NCBI RefSeq assembly: GCF_013433315.1
Contig: NZ_WXVV01000023.1
Span: 60,042 to 124,041, forward strand
Length of the DNA stretch: 64,000 nt
DNA from: Pseudomonas crudilactis
GTDB lineage: Bacteria > Pseudomonadota > Gammaproteobacteria > Pseudomonadales > Pseudomonadaceae
Direction of reading: 5' to 3'
Within the stretch, counting starts at the first letter, position 1, and the number at the start of each line of letters is the position of its first letter. Of the stretch, positions 43,755 to 52,221 are shown piece after piece. Under the pieces are notes generated by a model. The model was not told the DNA's origin. It made no database searches and saw only the letters and a program-made list of their open reading frames with translations. Both the position numbers and the translations under genes were made by a program.

Positions 43755-44273
43755 TCAAGCGTTGCGAAGTTCGTTCAAACGATCTGCGCCACCTTCGGCG
43801 ACGGTGTTGCCTTGCAGACGATCAGAGCCATCGGCGGCGACAGTGTTGCCCTGCAGACGATCAGAGCCATCGGCGGCGACAGTGTTGCCCTGCAGACGAT
43901 CAGAGCCATCAGCGGCGACAGTGTTGCCCTGCAGACGATCAGAGCCATCGGCGGCGACAGTGTTGCCCTGCAGACGATCAGAACCATCAGCGGCGACAGT
44001 GTTGCCCTGCAGACGATCAGAGCCATCAGCAGCGACAGTGTTGCCCTGCAGACGATCAGAACCATCAGCGGCGACAGTGTTGCCCTGCAGACGATCAGAG
44101 CCATCAGCGGCGACAGTGTTGCCCTGCAGACGATCAGAACCATCCGCCGCAACAGCGTTCTGGTACAGACGATCGGAGCCGTCGGCGGCGATCATTGTGT
44201 GGGCCGGGGTAGCGGCGAAAGCGTTAACTGCGAAAACCGAGAAAGCGATGCTGAGAAGAGTCTGGCGTTTCAT
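43755..44273 (-). CDS. Small secreted protein made of 13-residue tandem repeats
   Basis: A 172-residue protein with a signal peptide (MKRQTLLSIAFSVFAVNAFA) followed by about eleven copies of a 13-residue unit with consensus AADGSDRLQGNTV. The ends diverge (AADGSDRLYQNAV first, AEGGADRLNELRNA last). Apart from the signal peptide it is hydrophilic and without Cys or aromatic residues except one Tyr. GGAG lies before the ATG. The DNA unit is 39 bases and nearly all base differences between units are synonymous. Function is not recognised. From memory, similar Pseudomonas proteins are sometimes labelled 'phage infection protein', which was not checked. The AADGSDR pattern is reminiscent of short Asp/Gly calcium-binding repeats, but no calcium motif is complete. 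Confidence 0.85.
   Translation of the reverse strand: MKRQTLLSIAFSVFAVNAFAATPAHTMIAADGSDRLYQNAVAADGSDRLQGNTVAADGSDRLQGNTVAADGSDRLQGNTVAADGSDRLQGNTVAADGSDRLQGNTVAADGSDRLQGNTVAADGSDRLQGNTVAADGSDRLQGNTVAADGSDRLQGNTVAEGGADRLNELRNA
43801..44160. repeat. 39-bp tandem repeat array (about nine units)
   Basis: Unit GTTGCCCTGCAGACGATCAG followed by AGCCATCGGCGGCGACAGT on the plus strand. Variation is confined to wobble positions such as ATCGGC/ATCAGC and AGAGCC/AGAACC. The array lies inside the secreted repeat protein gene and is open in several frames because 39 is a multiple of three. Confidence 0.93.
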
Positions 44274-44405
44274 GATGGTGTGCTCCGGGGTGTTATTGGT
44301 TGGTATGGAGCAGATGTTACCCCCGGGATTTTTTATGAGAACTTCATTGCCGTGATTGTAAACATCGATGCCGATGATGTTTGCCAGAAGCCGCAGAGCA
44401 GAGCC

Positions 44406-45098
44406 TTACAGCACCTTCACCGCGCGCCCGATCGCCTGAATCGGCCCGGTCGGTTTGCCGATCGGCGAGCCGTTGGCGCCCTCTAGCGTCAGTTCGAACA
44501 ACTGGTTCGGTTGCAGCGGCGGCAGCTTGTCCAGCGGCACCGACAGGGCCTGCCCCGGCTTGACCAAACCTAGCGAAACCGGGCCCTGCCAGCCATCAGC
44601 CTTGGTCCAGAATTCCAGTGCCTTGTCCGCCGGGACTTCGACCACACCCAGCGGTATCAACTGAATCTCCCGCGAATTGCTCGCCTGGATTACCCAGCCC
44701 GGCGCCTTGTCCTGCGGCGCGACCAGCACCACCAGAAAGCTTGGTTTCGGCGTGGTCTGGGTCAGCAGGATCGAACCCAGAATCAATGTGGCGACCAATC
44801 CGGCCGCGCTTAACCCGCGCCATAGCGGCAGCAGGTTCCACCATGAAGTCGAGGGTGCTTCCTGCGTCAGACGCCCGACACTGCGCTCAATGCGCGGCCA
44901 CAACTGCGCCGACGGTTGTTGCGGTTCGGCCAGATCCGTCAGCTCCAGCAGGCGCCGTTCCCAGGCATCCACCGCGGCACGCAACTCGGGTTCATTCGGC
45001 AAGCGCCGTTGTACTTCGATCCGCTGTTCGGCAGGCAATGTGCCGAGCACATATTCGCCGGCCAGTTCATCCCGTTCCTGTGCCGATTCGCTGGTCAT
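44406..45098 (-). CDS. Anti-sigma factor (RskA/anti-sigma-K type)
   Basis: A 230-residue inner-membrane protein. The N-terminal cytoplasmic part has DELAGEYVLGTLPAEQR and LRAAVDAWERRLLEL, the anti-sigma domain. One membrane segment (GLSAAGLVATLILGSILL) lies at about 102-119. The periplasmic part has VVLVAPQDKAPGWVIQ and GPVSLGLVKPGQALSV, the RskA C-terminal domain. Its ATG overlaps the sigma factor stop (ATGA), so it is coupled to and probably inhibits that sigma factor. Confidence 0.92.
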   Translation of the reverse strand: MTSESAQERDELAGEYVLGTLPAEQRIEVQRRLPNEPELRAAVDAWERRLLELTDLAEPQQPSAQLWPRIERSVGRLTQEAPSTSWWNLLPLWRGLSAAGLVATLILGSILLTQTTPKPSFLVVLVAPQDKAPGWVIQASNSREIQLIPLGVVEVPADKALEFWTKADGWQGPVSLGLVKPGQALSVPLDKLPPLQPNQLFELTLEGANGSPIGKPTGPIQAIGRAVKVL

Positions 45099-45628
45099 CC
45101 CATGCACTCCCGCAAGGCGTTGAGGCTGCGTTTGATCCACGCTTTGACCGTGCCCAGCGGCGTGTCGAGGCGCGCGGCAATCTGCGCGTGGCTGTAACCG
45201 TCGACATAGGCATGCAGGATGCAGTGGCGGCGTTGCGGCTCCAGTTGTTCCAGGCAACGGTGGATGCGCGCCGAATGTGCCTGGGCGTCGAAGTCGTTAT
45301 CCTCCGCAGCCACCTCGTGAGCTTCGTCGAATGGTGTTTCCCGTCCGTGATCGCGCAGCAGATTCAGCGCCAGATGCCGGGTCACGCTGAACATCCAGCC
45401 ACGCGCCGAACCGCGCGCCGGGTCAAACCCCGCCGCACCGTTCCAGATCTTGATAAACGCCTCATGGACAACGTCCTCCGCCAGCGCCGTGTCGCGCACC
45501 AGGCGCTTGGCCACACCGAGCAGACGCGGGCCTTCCTGCACATACAAATCGCGCAGGGCCGACCGCTCGCCGCGGGCACAGGCAGCGAGGCGGGCTTCGT
45601 AATCGAAAACGGATTCGGCTAAAGGCAT
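45095..45628 (-). CDS. ECF RNA polymerase sigma factor (SigK-like)
   Basis: A 177-residue extracytoplasmic-function sigma factor. Region 2 contains LAEDVVHEAFIKIWNGAAGF and GWMFSVTRHLALNLLRD. Region 4 contains LHAYVDGYSHAQIAARLDTP and GTVKAWIKRSLNALRECMG. The ATG at 45628 is preferred over a TTG three codons upstream. The anti-sigma gene overlaps at the 3' end. A DUF3455 gene lies upstream on the same strand with a REP doublet between, and may be part of the regulon. Confidence 0.93.
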   Translation of the reverse strand: MPLAESVFDYEARLAACARGERSALRDLYVQEGPRLLGVAKRLVRDTALAEDVVHEAFIKIWNGAAGFDPARGSARGWMFSVTRHLALNLLRDHGRETPFDEAHEVAAEDNDFDAQAHSARIHRCLEQLEPQRRHCILHAYVDGYSHAQIAARLDTPLGTVKAWIKRSLNALRECMG

Positions 45629-45678
45629 GTCGTGCAATCTAGCTCACATTCCGCAAACATCCAGAACACATTGTCCAC

Positions 45679-45767
45679 TGTGGGAGCGAGCTTGCTCGCG
45701 AAGGCGGCCGGTCAGAGAAGACTGTGTTGACTGACACTCCGCCTTCGCGAGCAAGCTCGCTCCCACA
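45679..45767. repeat. REP doublet (REPIN), TTG subtype
   Basis: Inverted REP pair of 89 bases between the DUF3455 gene and the sigma factor gene. Confidence 0.92.
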
Positions 45768-45790
45768 GGGTTTATCAGTGGTGCTGGGAA

Positions 45791-46312
45791 TCAGTTCGCC
45801 GCCCAGAAGATGTAATCGGCCTGGTACTTCACCACTTCCTGCTTGCCCTTGTTCGCCGCCGTACATTCGCTGCCCGGCGCCACGCCGCCCTTGAGCGCGA
45901 CCCGCTGGATGTAACTCACACCCGTCATCGCGCCTTTGCCTTCGGCGGGATTGGCCTTGACCAGTTGATAGGGCAGGTTGCCCGGAGTCGACGGCGCTAC
46001 GGCCAATTGTGTGCCGGTGACTTTCGAACCGTCCTTGGCCTGCCAGGTGGCCGGCGGGCCGAAGTAGGTGCCGACCTGTTTGCCACTGCGATCATTGAGC
46101 ACCGCTTTCGGGCCGACAAAGGTCCACTCGGTCTGTCCCGGGGTATTGGCTTTGTCACGGCATTCGTAGGTGATCTCGCCGACCCCGGTGGTCTCCATCG
46201 CGATCTTGTGGCCGTCCGGGACTTTGATCGCGTCGGGATAGCTGCTTTGGGCGAAGGTTGAGGCGCTGGCGGTGAGCAAACCGGTGAGGCAGATCAACTG
46301 GGTGATGTTCAT
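45791..46312 (-). CDS. Exported DUF3455 family protein
   Basis: A 173-residue secreted protein. A signal peptide (MNITQLICLTGLLTASASTF, cleavage after FAQ) is followed by the DUF3455 body with GVGEITYECRDKANTPG, FVGPKAVLNDRSGKQVG and the pattern HFGPPATW-like YFGPPATWQAKDGSKV. It contains two Cys in the mature part (YECRDK and GSECTA). The ATG at 46312 is preferred to a frame extension of 36 codons. The function is unknown. It precedes an ECF sigma/anti-sigma pair. Confidence 0.85.
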   Translation of the reverse strand: MNITQLICLTGLLTASASTFAQSSYPDAIKVPDGHKIAMETTGVGEITYECRDKANTPGQTEWTFVGPKAVLNDRSGKQVGTYFGPPATWQAKDGSKVTGTQLAVAPSTPGNLPYQLVKANPAEGKGAMTGVSYIQRVALKGGVAPGSECTAANKGKQEVVKYQADYIFWAAN

Positions 46313-46435
46313 CAGTATGTTTCTCCGAAAAGGGTAGATCGCTGGCAGCCGAAGAGGGCTGTTACAGGGACTACCCGTGACGGAGGCGTTTGGATGCAGT
46401 GCCTGAAAAATAAATTTCAAACCCCACCGATCCCA

Positions 46436-46523
46436 TGTAGGAGTGAGCCTGCTCGCGATGGCGTCGTGTCAGCAAAATCTATATCACTGGAATACCGCTA
46501 TCGCGAGCAGGCTCACTCCTACA
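46436..46523. repeat. REP doublet, TGTAGGAGTGAG variant, overlapping the YejF-like gene
   Basis: Inverted REP pair of 88 bases, CTG subtype. Its right arm (about 46500-46523) lies inside the 3' end of the YejF-like gene and encodes the last residues of that protein. Confidence 0.9.
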
Positions 46524-48113
46524 GGGTTTTGTGTCGGACTTGAGGCCGGAGGCGTTCAGGAGTTCCTGGGTGTAGGGGTGTTTGGGCGCGGCAAAGATTT
46601 CCCGCGACGAACCTTGTTCAACCACCTTGCCATCCTTGATCACCATCAAGTCATGCGCCAGCGCATGCACCACCGCCAGATCATGGCTGATAAACAAATA
46701 GGTCAGCCCATGCCTGATCTGCAATTGCCGCAACAACTCGACCACCTGCTTTTGCACCGTACGATCGAGCGCCGAGGTCGGTTCATCAAGCAGAATCAGC
46801 GCCGGTTCCAGCACCAGTGCGCGGGCGATGGAAATGCGCTGGCGCTGCCCACCGGAAAACTCGTGGGGATAACGATGCCGGCTCTGTGGATCGAGGCCGA
46901 CTTCCTCCAGCACCCGAATCACTGCTGCTTCCCGCTCGGCTTCAGTGCCGATGCCATGGGTCAGCAACCCCTCGGCAATGATCTGCTGCACCGACATCCG
47001 TGGGCTGAGGCTGCCGAACGGATCCTGGAACACCACTTGAATCTGCCGCCGCAACGGCCGCATCAAGCGCTGATTGAGCAGGCTCAGTTGCTTGTTGCCG
47101 AAACGGATATTGCCCTCCGATTCGACCAGTCGCAGGATCGCTTGGCCTAACGTTGATTTGCCCGAACCCGACTCGCCAACAATCCCCAGCGTCTTGCCCC
47201 GTTGCAGGGTGAAACTGACGCCGTCCACCGCTTTGATGTAATCCTGCTGGCGACTGAACAACGCTTTGGGCAACGGAAACCACACCTTTAAGTCATCGAC
47301 TTCGAGCAGGTTGTGATCGTACTCACTCGGCACCGGCGCGCCGCTCGGTTCGGCCTCGATCAACAAACGACTGTAAGGATGCTGCGGCGCGCGAAACAAC
47401 GCTTCGCAATCCGCCTGCTCAACGATCTCACCGTGACGCATCACGCACACGCGCTGCGCGATGCGCCGCACCAGATTGAGGTCATGACTGATCAATAGCA
47501 GCGACATGCCCAGCCGTTGCTGCAACTCGATCAGCAACTCGAGAATTTTCTGCTGCACCGTGACATCCAGCGCCGTAGTCGGCTCATCGGCGATCAACAG
47601 TTCCGGCTCGTTGGCCAGCGCCATGGCGATCATCACTCGTTGCCGCTGCCCACCGGAGAGCTGATGCGGATAGGCTTTCAAACGCTGCAATGGCTGGCGA
47701 ATACCGACCAGCTCCAGCAACTCCAACGTCCGTTCGCGGGCAGCACGTCCCTTCAGACCTTTGTGAATCTCCAGCACTTCGCTGACTTGCTTTTCCACTG
47801 TGTGCAACGGATTGAGCGAGGTCATCGGTTCCTGAAAAATCATCGCAATGCGGTTGCCGCGCAAACCGCGCATCTGCTGCTCGCTGGCGTGCAATAAATC
47901 CACGCCGTTATAGCGAATCGCGCCGCTGCTGCTGACGTTCTTGCCCGGCAACAAACGCAGGATCGAATGCGCCGTTACCGACTTGCCCGAACCGGATTCA
48001 CCGACCAGCGCCAGGCACTCGCCCCGGCGAATATCCAGGTTCAAACCGTGCACTACTTCCTGCCCGGCGAAGGCCACGCGCAGATCGCGAATCTCGATCA
48101 AATTGTCTTTCAT
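46479..48113 (-). CDS. yejF: Peptide ABC transporter ATP-binding protein, YejF-like double ATPase
   Basis: A 544-residue ATPase with two fused nucleotide-binding domains. Walker A motifs GESGSGKSVT (about 36) and GESGSGKSTL (about 318), and signature motifs HQLSGGQRQRV and HEFSGGQRQRI, are visible. It powers peptide import through the YejB/YejE permeases. The ATG at 48113 (MKDNLIEIRDLRVAF) follows the yejE stop by one base. The last 16 residues (KPCRSEPARDSGIPVI) are encoded by a REP element, making the protein longer than the usual roughly 530 residues. It is the last gene of the yej operon. Confidence 0.92.
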   Translation of the reverse strand: MKDNLIEIRDLRVAFAGQEVVHGLNLDIRRGECLALVGESGSGKSVTAHSILRLLPGKNVSSSGAIRYNGVDLLHASEQQMRGLRGNRIAMIFQEPMTSLNPLHTVEKQVSEVLEIHKGLKGRAARERTLELLELVGIRQPLQRLKAYPHQLSGGQRQRVMIAMALANEPELLIADEPTTALDVTVQQKILELLIELQQRLGMSLLLISHDLNLVRRIAQRVCVMRHGEIVEQADCEALFRAPQHPYSRLLIEAEPSGAPVPSEYDHNLLEVDDLKVWFPLPKALFSRQQDYIKAVDGVSFTLQRGKTLGIVGESGSGKSTLGQAILRLVESEGNIRFGNKQLSLLNQRLMRPLRRQIQVVFQDPFGSLSPRMSVQQIIAEGLLTHGIGTEAEREAAVIRVLEEVGLDPQSRHRYPHEFSGGQRQRISIARALVLEPALILLDEPTSALDRTVQKQVVELLRQLQIRHGLTYLFISHDLAVVHALAHDLMVIKDGKVVEQGSSREIFAAPKHPYTQELLNASGLKSDTKPCRSEPARDSGIPVI

Positions 48114-48114
48114 G

Positions 48115-49137
48115 TCAGCTCCGGGGATCGAATGCATCACGGCAAGCCTCACCAATAAAAACCAACAAAGACAGAATCAGCGCCAGGGCAAAAAACGCCG
48201 TCAGCCCTAGCCACGGCGCTTGCAGATTGCGCTTGGCCTGACCGATCAATTCGCCCAGCGATGCAGTACCGGCCGGCATGCCGAAGCCAAGAAAATCCAG
48301 CGCAGTCAGCGTCGCAATCGCACCAGTCAGAATGAATGGCAGATAGGTGAGGGTGGAGGTCATCGCGTTGGGCAGGATGTGCCGGCACATCAGTTCGTTG
48401 TCGGTCAGGCCCAGCGCCCGCGCGGCTTTGACGTATTCCAGATTGCGTCCACGCAGAAACTCGGCACGCACCACATCGACCAGCGCCAGCCAGGAAAACA
48501 GCGCCATGATCCCCAGCAACCACCAGAAACTCGGCGAGACGAAGCCGGACAAAATGATCAGCAGGTACAGCACCGGCAACCCCGACCAGATCTCCAGCAC
48601 CCGTTGCCCGAGCAAGTCCACCCAGCCGCCGTAATAACCCTGCAATGCCCCGGCAACGATGCCGATCAACGCACTGATGCCAGTAAGGATCAGCGCGAAC
48701 AGGATCGAAATCCGCGTGCCGAAAATCACCCGCGCCAACACGTCGCGCGCCTGATCATCGGTGCCCAGCCAATTGCTCGATGACGGCGGACTCGGCGCCG
48801 GTTCGCTGAGGTCGTAATTGACCGTGTCGTAGCTGAACGGGATCGGCGGAAACAACATCCAGCCGCCCTGATCCTCAATCAGCTTGTGAACATAGCTGCT
48901 GGCGTAATCCGGTTGAAACGGCAGCTCGCCGCCGAAATCGGTTTCCAGGTAATCGCTGAGGATCGGAAAGTAGAAAGCGTCGTGATAACGAATCACCAGC
49001 GGCTTGTCGTTGGCGATCAACTCACCTCCAAGGCAAATCAGGCACAGACCGATAAATAGCCATAACGACCAGCGTCCGCGCCGATTGGCTTTGAATTGCG
49101 CAACGCGACGCTGACCGAGAGGAGAAAAAGTGAACAT
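48115..49137 (-). CDS. yejE: Peptide ABC transporter permease, YejE-like
   Basis: A 340-residue inner-membrane permease. The first membrane segment (about 24-42) precedes a large extracytoplasmic insert with DAFYFPILSDYLETDFGGEL and WMLFPPIPFSYDTVNYDL, characteristic of YejE. Five further segments hold the inner-membrane loop ARALGLTDNELMCRHILPNA. It ends ACRDAFDPRS. It overlaps the yejB stop by one base. With YejB it forms the channel for oligopeptides. Confidence 0.93.
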   Translation of the reverse strand: MFTFSPLGQRRVAQFKANRRGRWSLWLFIGLCLICLGGELIANDKPLVIRYHDAFYFPILSDYLETDFGGELPFQPDYASSYVHKLIEDQGGWMLFPPIPFSYDTVNYDLSEPAPSPPSSSNWLGTDDQARDVLARVIFGTRISILFALILTGISALIGIVAGALQGYYGGWVDLLGQRVLEIWSGLPVLYLLIILSGFVSPSFWWLLGIMALFSWLALVDVVRAEFLRGRNLEYVKAARALGLTDNELMCRHILPNAMTSTLTYLPFILTGAIATLTALDFLGFGMPAGTASLGELIGQAKRNLQAPWLGLTAFFALALILSLLVFIGEACRDAFDPRS

Positions 49138-50201
49138 CAGGCAGTCCTCGCCGAGAAGTCGATGCGCGGGTCGAGCAGGGTGTAGCAGAGGTCGCCGATC
49201 AGCTTGATCAACAGGCCGAAGAGGGTGAACAGAAACAGCGCGCCGAATACCACCGGATAGTCGCGCGACACCGCCGCTTCGTAGCTCATGCGCCCCAAAC
49301 CATCGAGGTTGAAGATGGTTTCGATCAGCAGGGAGCCGGCGAAAAATACCTCGATCAGCGCCGACGGCACACCGGCCACCACCAGCAACATCGCATTGCG
49401 AAACACGTGGCCGTAGAGGACGCGGCGCTCGGTCAAACCCTTGGCCCGCGCGGTGATCACGTACTGGCGGCTGATCTCGTTGAGGAAGCTGTTTTTGGTG
49501 AGGATCGTCAGCGTGGCGAAGCCACCGATCACCAGCGCCGTCACCGGCAATACCAGGTGCCAGAGGTAGTCGCCGACCTTCCCCAGCGTGCTGAGGCTGT
49601 CGAAGTTATCCGAGACCAGCCCCTGCACTGGAAACCAGTTGACGTAGCTGCCACCGGCAAATACCACGATCAACAGAATCGCGAAGAGGAACGCTGGCAT
49701 CGCGTAGCCGATGATGATTGCCGTGCTGCTCCAGACATCAAACGCGCTGCCGTTCTTGATCGCTTTGCGAATGCCCAGCGGGATCGAAATCAGGTAGGTG
49801 ATCAGCGTCGCCCATAAACCCAGCGACAGCGACACCGGCAACTTCTGCACGATCAGATCAGTGACCTTGGCGCCGCGAAAAAAACTGCTGCCCAGATCCA
49901 GCTGCGCATAGTTTTTCAGCATCAGCCACAAACGTTCGTGCATCGGTTTGTCGAAGCCGTAATGGTGTTTGATTTCCTCGATCAGCGCCGGGTCGAGACC
50001 ACGGCTGCTGCGCCCGGCGCCGCCAATCGCGGCAACCTCGCCACCGCCGCCCATCCTGTGCCCGCCGAAGCCTTGCAAGCGGGCGATGGCTTGCTCCACC
50101 GGGCCACCCGGCGCAGCCTGCACAATCAGAAAATTCACCACCAGAATGCACAGCAGCGTCGGGATGATCAGCAGCAAACGTCGACTCAGATAACGCAGCA
50201 T
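49137..50201 (-). CDS. yejB: Peptide ABC transporter permease, YejB-like
   Basis: A 354-residue inner-membrane permease. It starts MLRYLSRRLLLIIPTLLCIL and has an extended periplasmic region with RLQGFGGHRMGGGGEVAAIG, a glycine-rich insertion. The permease loop is ITARAKGLTERRVLYGHVFR and it ends TLLDPRIDFSARTA. The start lies one base after the yejA stop. Together with yejE and yejF it forms the inner-membrane importer. Confidence 0.93.
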   Translation of the reverse strand: MLRYLSRRLLLIIPTLLCILVVNFLIVQAAPGGPVEQAIARLQGFGGHRMGGGGEVAAIGGAGRSSRGLDPALIEEIKHHYGFDKPMHERLWLMLKNYAQLDLGSSFFRGAKVTDLIVQKLPVSLSLGLWATLITYLISIPLGIRKAIKNGSAFDVWSSTAIIIGYAMPAFLFAILLIVVFAGGSYVNWFPVQGLVSDNFDSLSTLGKVGDYLWHLVLPVTALVIGGFATLTILTKNSFLNEISRQYVITARAKGLTERRVLYGHVFRNAMLLVVAGVPSALIEVFFAGSLLIETIFNLDGLGRMSYEAAVSRDYPVVFGALFLFTLFGLLIKLIGDLCYTLLDPRIDFSARTA

Positions 50202-50202
50202 G

Positions 50203-52068
50203 TCACTGGCCTCCCGCGAGCTGAGTGTGCATCTGCTGGGTGGTCAGCGCCTTGGCCGATACCTCCCACCAGGTGTTGAGGCCTTCGTCGTAGGCCGGTT
50301 GCACGGGCGGCATGCCGAAGCGGTTCTGATACACCGTCGGCGTGCCTTTGGAGTAGTAGTTGGGAATCATGTAGTAACCCCATTGCAGCACCCGGTCGAG
50401 GGCGCGGGCGTAATGCACCATGGCGTCGCGGGTGTTGGCCTGCACCAGCCCGTCGATCAGTTGATCGACCGCCGGATTGGCCAGCACCATCGAGTTGGAA
50501 CTGCCGACTTGCGTGGCACTTTGCGAGGCGTACAGGCTGTACAACTCGCGGCCGGGGGAGACGATCGGATCGCCGCTGCGCGGGAAACTGGTGACGATCA
50601 TGTCGTAGTCGCGGGCGTTGAGGCGGTTGACGTATTGCGCCGAATCGATCCGTCGCAAATTCAGCGTGATGCCGATCTGCGCGAGGGTGCGTTTGAACGG
50701 CAGCAACATGCGGTCGAAGCCGCCCTGACCGTCGAGAAAAGTGAACTCAAGTGGCTCGCCAGCAGCATTGACCAGGCGATTGTGTTGCGGCGTCCAGCCA
50801 GCCTCGGCGAGCAGCTTCAGCGCTTGCAGTTGCTTGTCGCGGATGTAGCCGCTGCCATCGGTTTTTGGTGCCTGATAAACCTCGGTAAAGACCTCGTCGG
50901 GAATCTGCCCGCGGAGCGGTTCGAGGATCTTCAATTCTTCGGCGTCGGGCAGGGTGGTCGCGGCCATTTCGCTCTTTGGCCAGAAGCTGTTCTGGCGCAC
51001 GTAGAAGCCGCGCATCATCTGCTTGTTGGTCCACTCGAAATCCCACAGCAGGCTGATCGCCTGACGCACGCGGCGATCCTGGAAGATCGGGTTCTGCAGG
51101 TTGAACACGAAGCCTTGCGCCGCCGTCGGTTTCTCCGGCGCCAGGATCGACTGCTGCAAGCGACCATCACGCAATGCCGGGCTGTCGTAGCCGACCACGT
51201 AACCGGACGAGGAAAATTCGCGGTTGTAGTCGAACGCGCCGGCCTGCAACAACTGGCGGGCGACGTCGGTGTCGCCGTAGAAATTCACCGTGAGGGTGTC
51301 GAAGTTGTACATGCCGCGACTGACCGGCAGGTCCTTGCCCCACCAGTCCGGATCGCGCTGGAAACTGATGCTGCGCCCGGCGTCGACCTTGCTTATCCGG
51401 TACGGGCCGCTGCCCAGCGGTGGCTCGAAACCGCCGCCATTGGCGAAATCGCGGGTCTTCCACCAGTGTTCGGGGACCACGCGCATCGTCGCCAAGTCTA
51501 GCGCCAAGGTGCGGTTGAGGTTGTTTTTGAAGGTGAAACGCACCTGTCGCGGGCCTTCGATCAGCACGTCCTGGACGTCGGCGTATTGCTGGCGATAACT
51601 CAGGCTGCCCTTGGTCATCAGCAGGTTGTACGTGTAGCGCACGTCTTCAGCAGTGATCGGCGTACCGTCGGCGAAGCGTGCTTTTGGATTGAGGGTGAAG
51701 CGCACCCACAAGCCATCCGGATCGCGCTCGATCTGTTGCGCGACCAGCGCGTAAACCGTGTACGGCTCGTCGAGCGAGCGGAACGCCAGCGGCGCATACA
51801 CCCAGTCGTTGACCTGCACCACGGAAATGCCCTGATCGGCGTACGGGCTGATGTAGTTGTACTGGCCGATTTCCATCGACGCGCGGCTCAGCGAACCGCC
51901 CTTGGGCGCGTTGGGATCGACGAAATCGAAATGCTGGAAATTCGCCGGATACTTCGGCGCCTCGCCGTATACCGTCAGCGCATAACTGCCAGCGGCCAGC
52001 GCCGAGGTGCCAGTGCACAGCAGCGCACTGCCGAGCATCAGGCCAGCCATGTTGCGCAAAAAACTCAT
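50203..52068 (-). CDS. yejA: Peptide ABC transporter substrate-binding protein, YejA-like
   Basis: A 621-residue periplasmic binding protein of the SBP_bac_5 family. A signal peptide (cleavage after ALAA, about 26) precedes YGEAPKYPANFQHFDFVDPN, a recognisable YejA beginning. RFTLNPKARFADGTPITAED and the long C-terminal part ending WWEVSAKALTTQQ follow. The ATG at 52068 comes after AGGAG and is preferred over a REP-encoded upstream extension of 28 codons. E. coli YejA takes part in microcin C import. It is the first gene of the yejABEF operon. Confidence 0.92.
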   Translation of the reverse strand: MSFLRNMAGLMLGSALLCTGTSALAAGSYALTVYGEAPKYPANFQHFDFVDPNAPKGGSLSRASMEIGQYNYISPYADQGISVVQVNDWVYAPLAFRSLDEPYTVYALVAQQIERDPDGLWVRFTLNPKARFADGTPITAEDVRYTYNLLMTKGSLSYRQQYADVQDVLIEGPRQVRFTFKNNLNRTLALDLATMRVVPEHWWKTRDFANGGGFEPPLGSGPYRISKVDAGRSISFQRDPDWWGKDLPVSRGMYNFDTLTVNFYGDTDVARQLLQAGAFDYNREFSSSGYVVGYDSPALRDGRLQQSILAPEKPTAAQGFVFNLQNPIFQDRRVRQAISLLWDFEWTNKQMMRGFYVRQNSFWPKSEMAATTLPDAEELKILEPLRGQIPDEVFTEVYQAPKTDGSGYIRDKQLQALKLLAEAGWTPQHNRLVNAAGEPLEFTFLDGQGGFDRMLLPFKRTLAQIGITLNLRRIDSAQYVNRLNARDYDMIVTSFPRSGDPIVSPGRELYSLYASQSATQVGSSNSMVLANPAVDQLIDGLVQANTRDAMVHYARALDRVLQWGYYMIPNYYSKGTPTVYQNRFGMPPVQPAYDEGLNTWWEVSAKALTTQQMHTQLAGGQ

Positions 52069-52108
52069 GAAGTCACTCCTCGAAACCCCTGATAGAACCC
52101 GGACCCCA

Positions 52109-52197
52109 TGTGGGAGCGAGCCTGCTCGCGAAGGCGTCTTGTCAGCCGACATCTCTCTTGCTGATCCACCGCTTTCGCGAGCAGGCTCGCTCCCACA
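52109..52197. repeat. REP doublet (REPIN), CTG subtype
   Basis: Inverted REP pair of 89 bases between the TonB-dependent receptor gene and yejA. Both genes are on the same strand, so it may set the relative level of the receptor and transporter messages. Confidence 0.92.
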
Positions 52198-52221
52198 GGG
52201 GGAGATGTGTTCTGTTTCCGG

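Noticed and set aside
43801..44160. CRISPR array
   Set aside because: The 39-bp units are contiguous with no unique spacers, and the unit encodes a protein repeat.
43733..44486. Plus-strand open frames across the 39-bp repeat array
   Set aside because: The array is open in several frames because 39 is divisible by three. These frames lack a signal peptide or good ribosome site, and one begins next to the terminator of the preceding gene.
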